Below are positions 34,166 to 34,167 of a DNA stretch of 34,167 nt, in pieces (within the stretch, counting starts at the first letter, position 1; every line of letters starts with the position of its first letter). This stretch comes from Candidatus Mediterraneibacter merdigallinarum (GTDB lineage Bacteria > Bacillota > Clostridia > Lachnospirales > Lachnospiraceae), in the NCBI GenBank assembly GCA_019117305.1, contig DWZZ01000048.1, positions 1 through 34,167 of the forward strand, given 5' to 3'. The translations under genes and the position numbers were made by a program. The notes under the pieces are model-generated. The model ran no database searches and was not told the DNA's origin. It saw nothing but the letters and a program-made list of their open reading frames with translations.

Positions 34166-34167
34166 TG

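Noticed and set aside
1-34167. CRISPR array, tRNA or rRNA genes
   Set aside because: No regularly spaced direct repeats and no cloverleaf or rRNA-like conserved segments were noticed by eye; tRNAscan and CRISPR software were not run.

Overview
This 34 kb window looks like a chromosome segment from a gut Clostridia/Lachnospiraceae-type Firmicute. That taxonomic guess rests on protein style, RBSs and ICE-like remnants; no search was run. Most genes lie on the minus strand. Recognisable blocks, left to right: a scar fusing SDR, IS21 transposase and histidine kinase fragments; uppP with a long hairpin in its leader; an EamA transporter; a nitroreductase; an AraC regulator; an AKR-MerR-lipoprotein operon; a plus-strand HTH-AbrB/ABC transporter island; a yolD-like plus Y-family polymerase (UvrX/UmuC-like) pair with a LexA-type box; and a MATE pump. 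Next come a tight five-gene c-di-GMP/glycan operon (EAL, GGDEF, GT2-GtrA, BcsA-like GT2-PilZ, large membrane protein), a two-component system, a low-complexity Ser/Asn/Gly lipoprotein, and a second MATE pump whose leader RNA carries two ~66-nt repeated modules and an intrinsic terminator. The right third contains a putP symporter and a heavily deleted region with DUF58, ICE, AbiE and BadF/HgdC-type remnants, then a GNAT, a chimeric AKR remnant, an intact AKR and a flavin reductase. The best candidates for undescribed biology are the MATE leader RNA (about 24479-24663), the c-di-GMP-linked glycan operon (12968-20463) and the uppP leader hairpin (2124-2190). All family calls are from motif recognition by eye.
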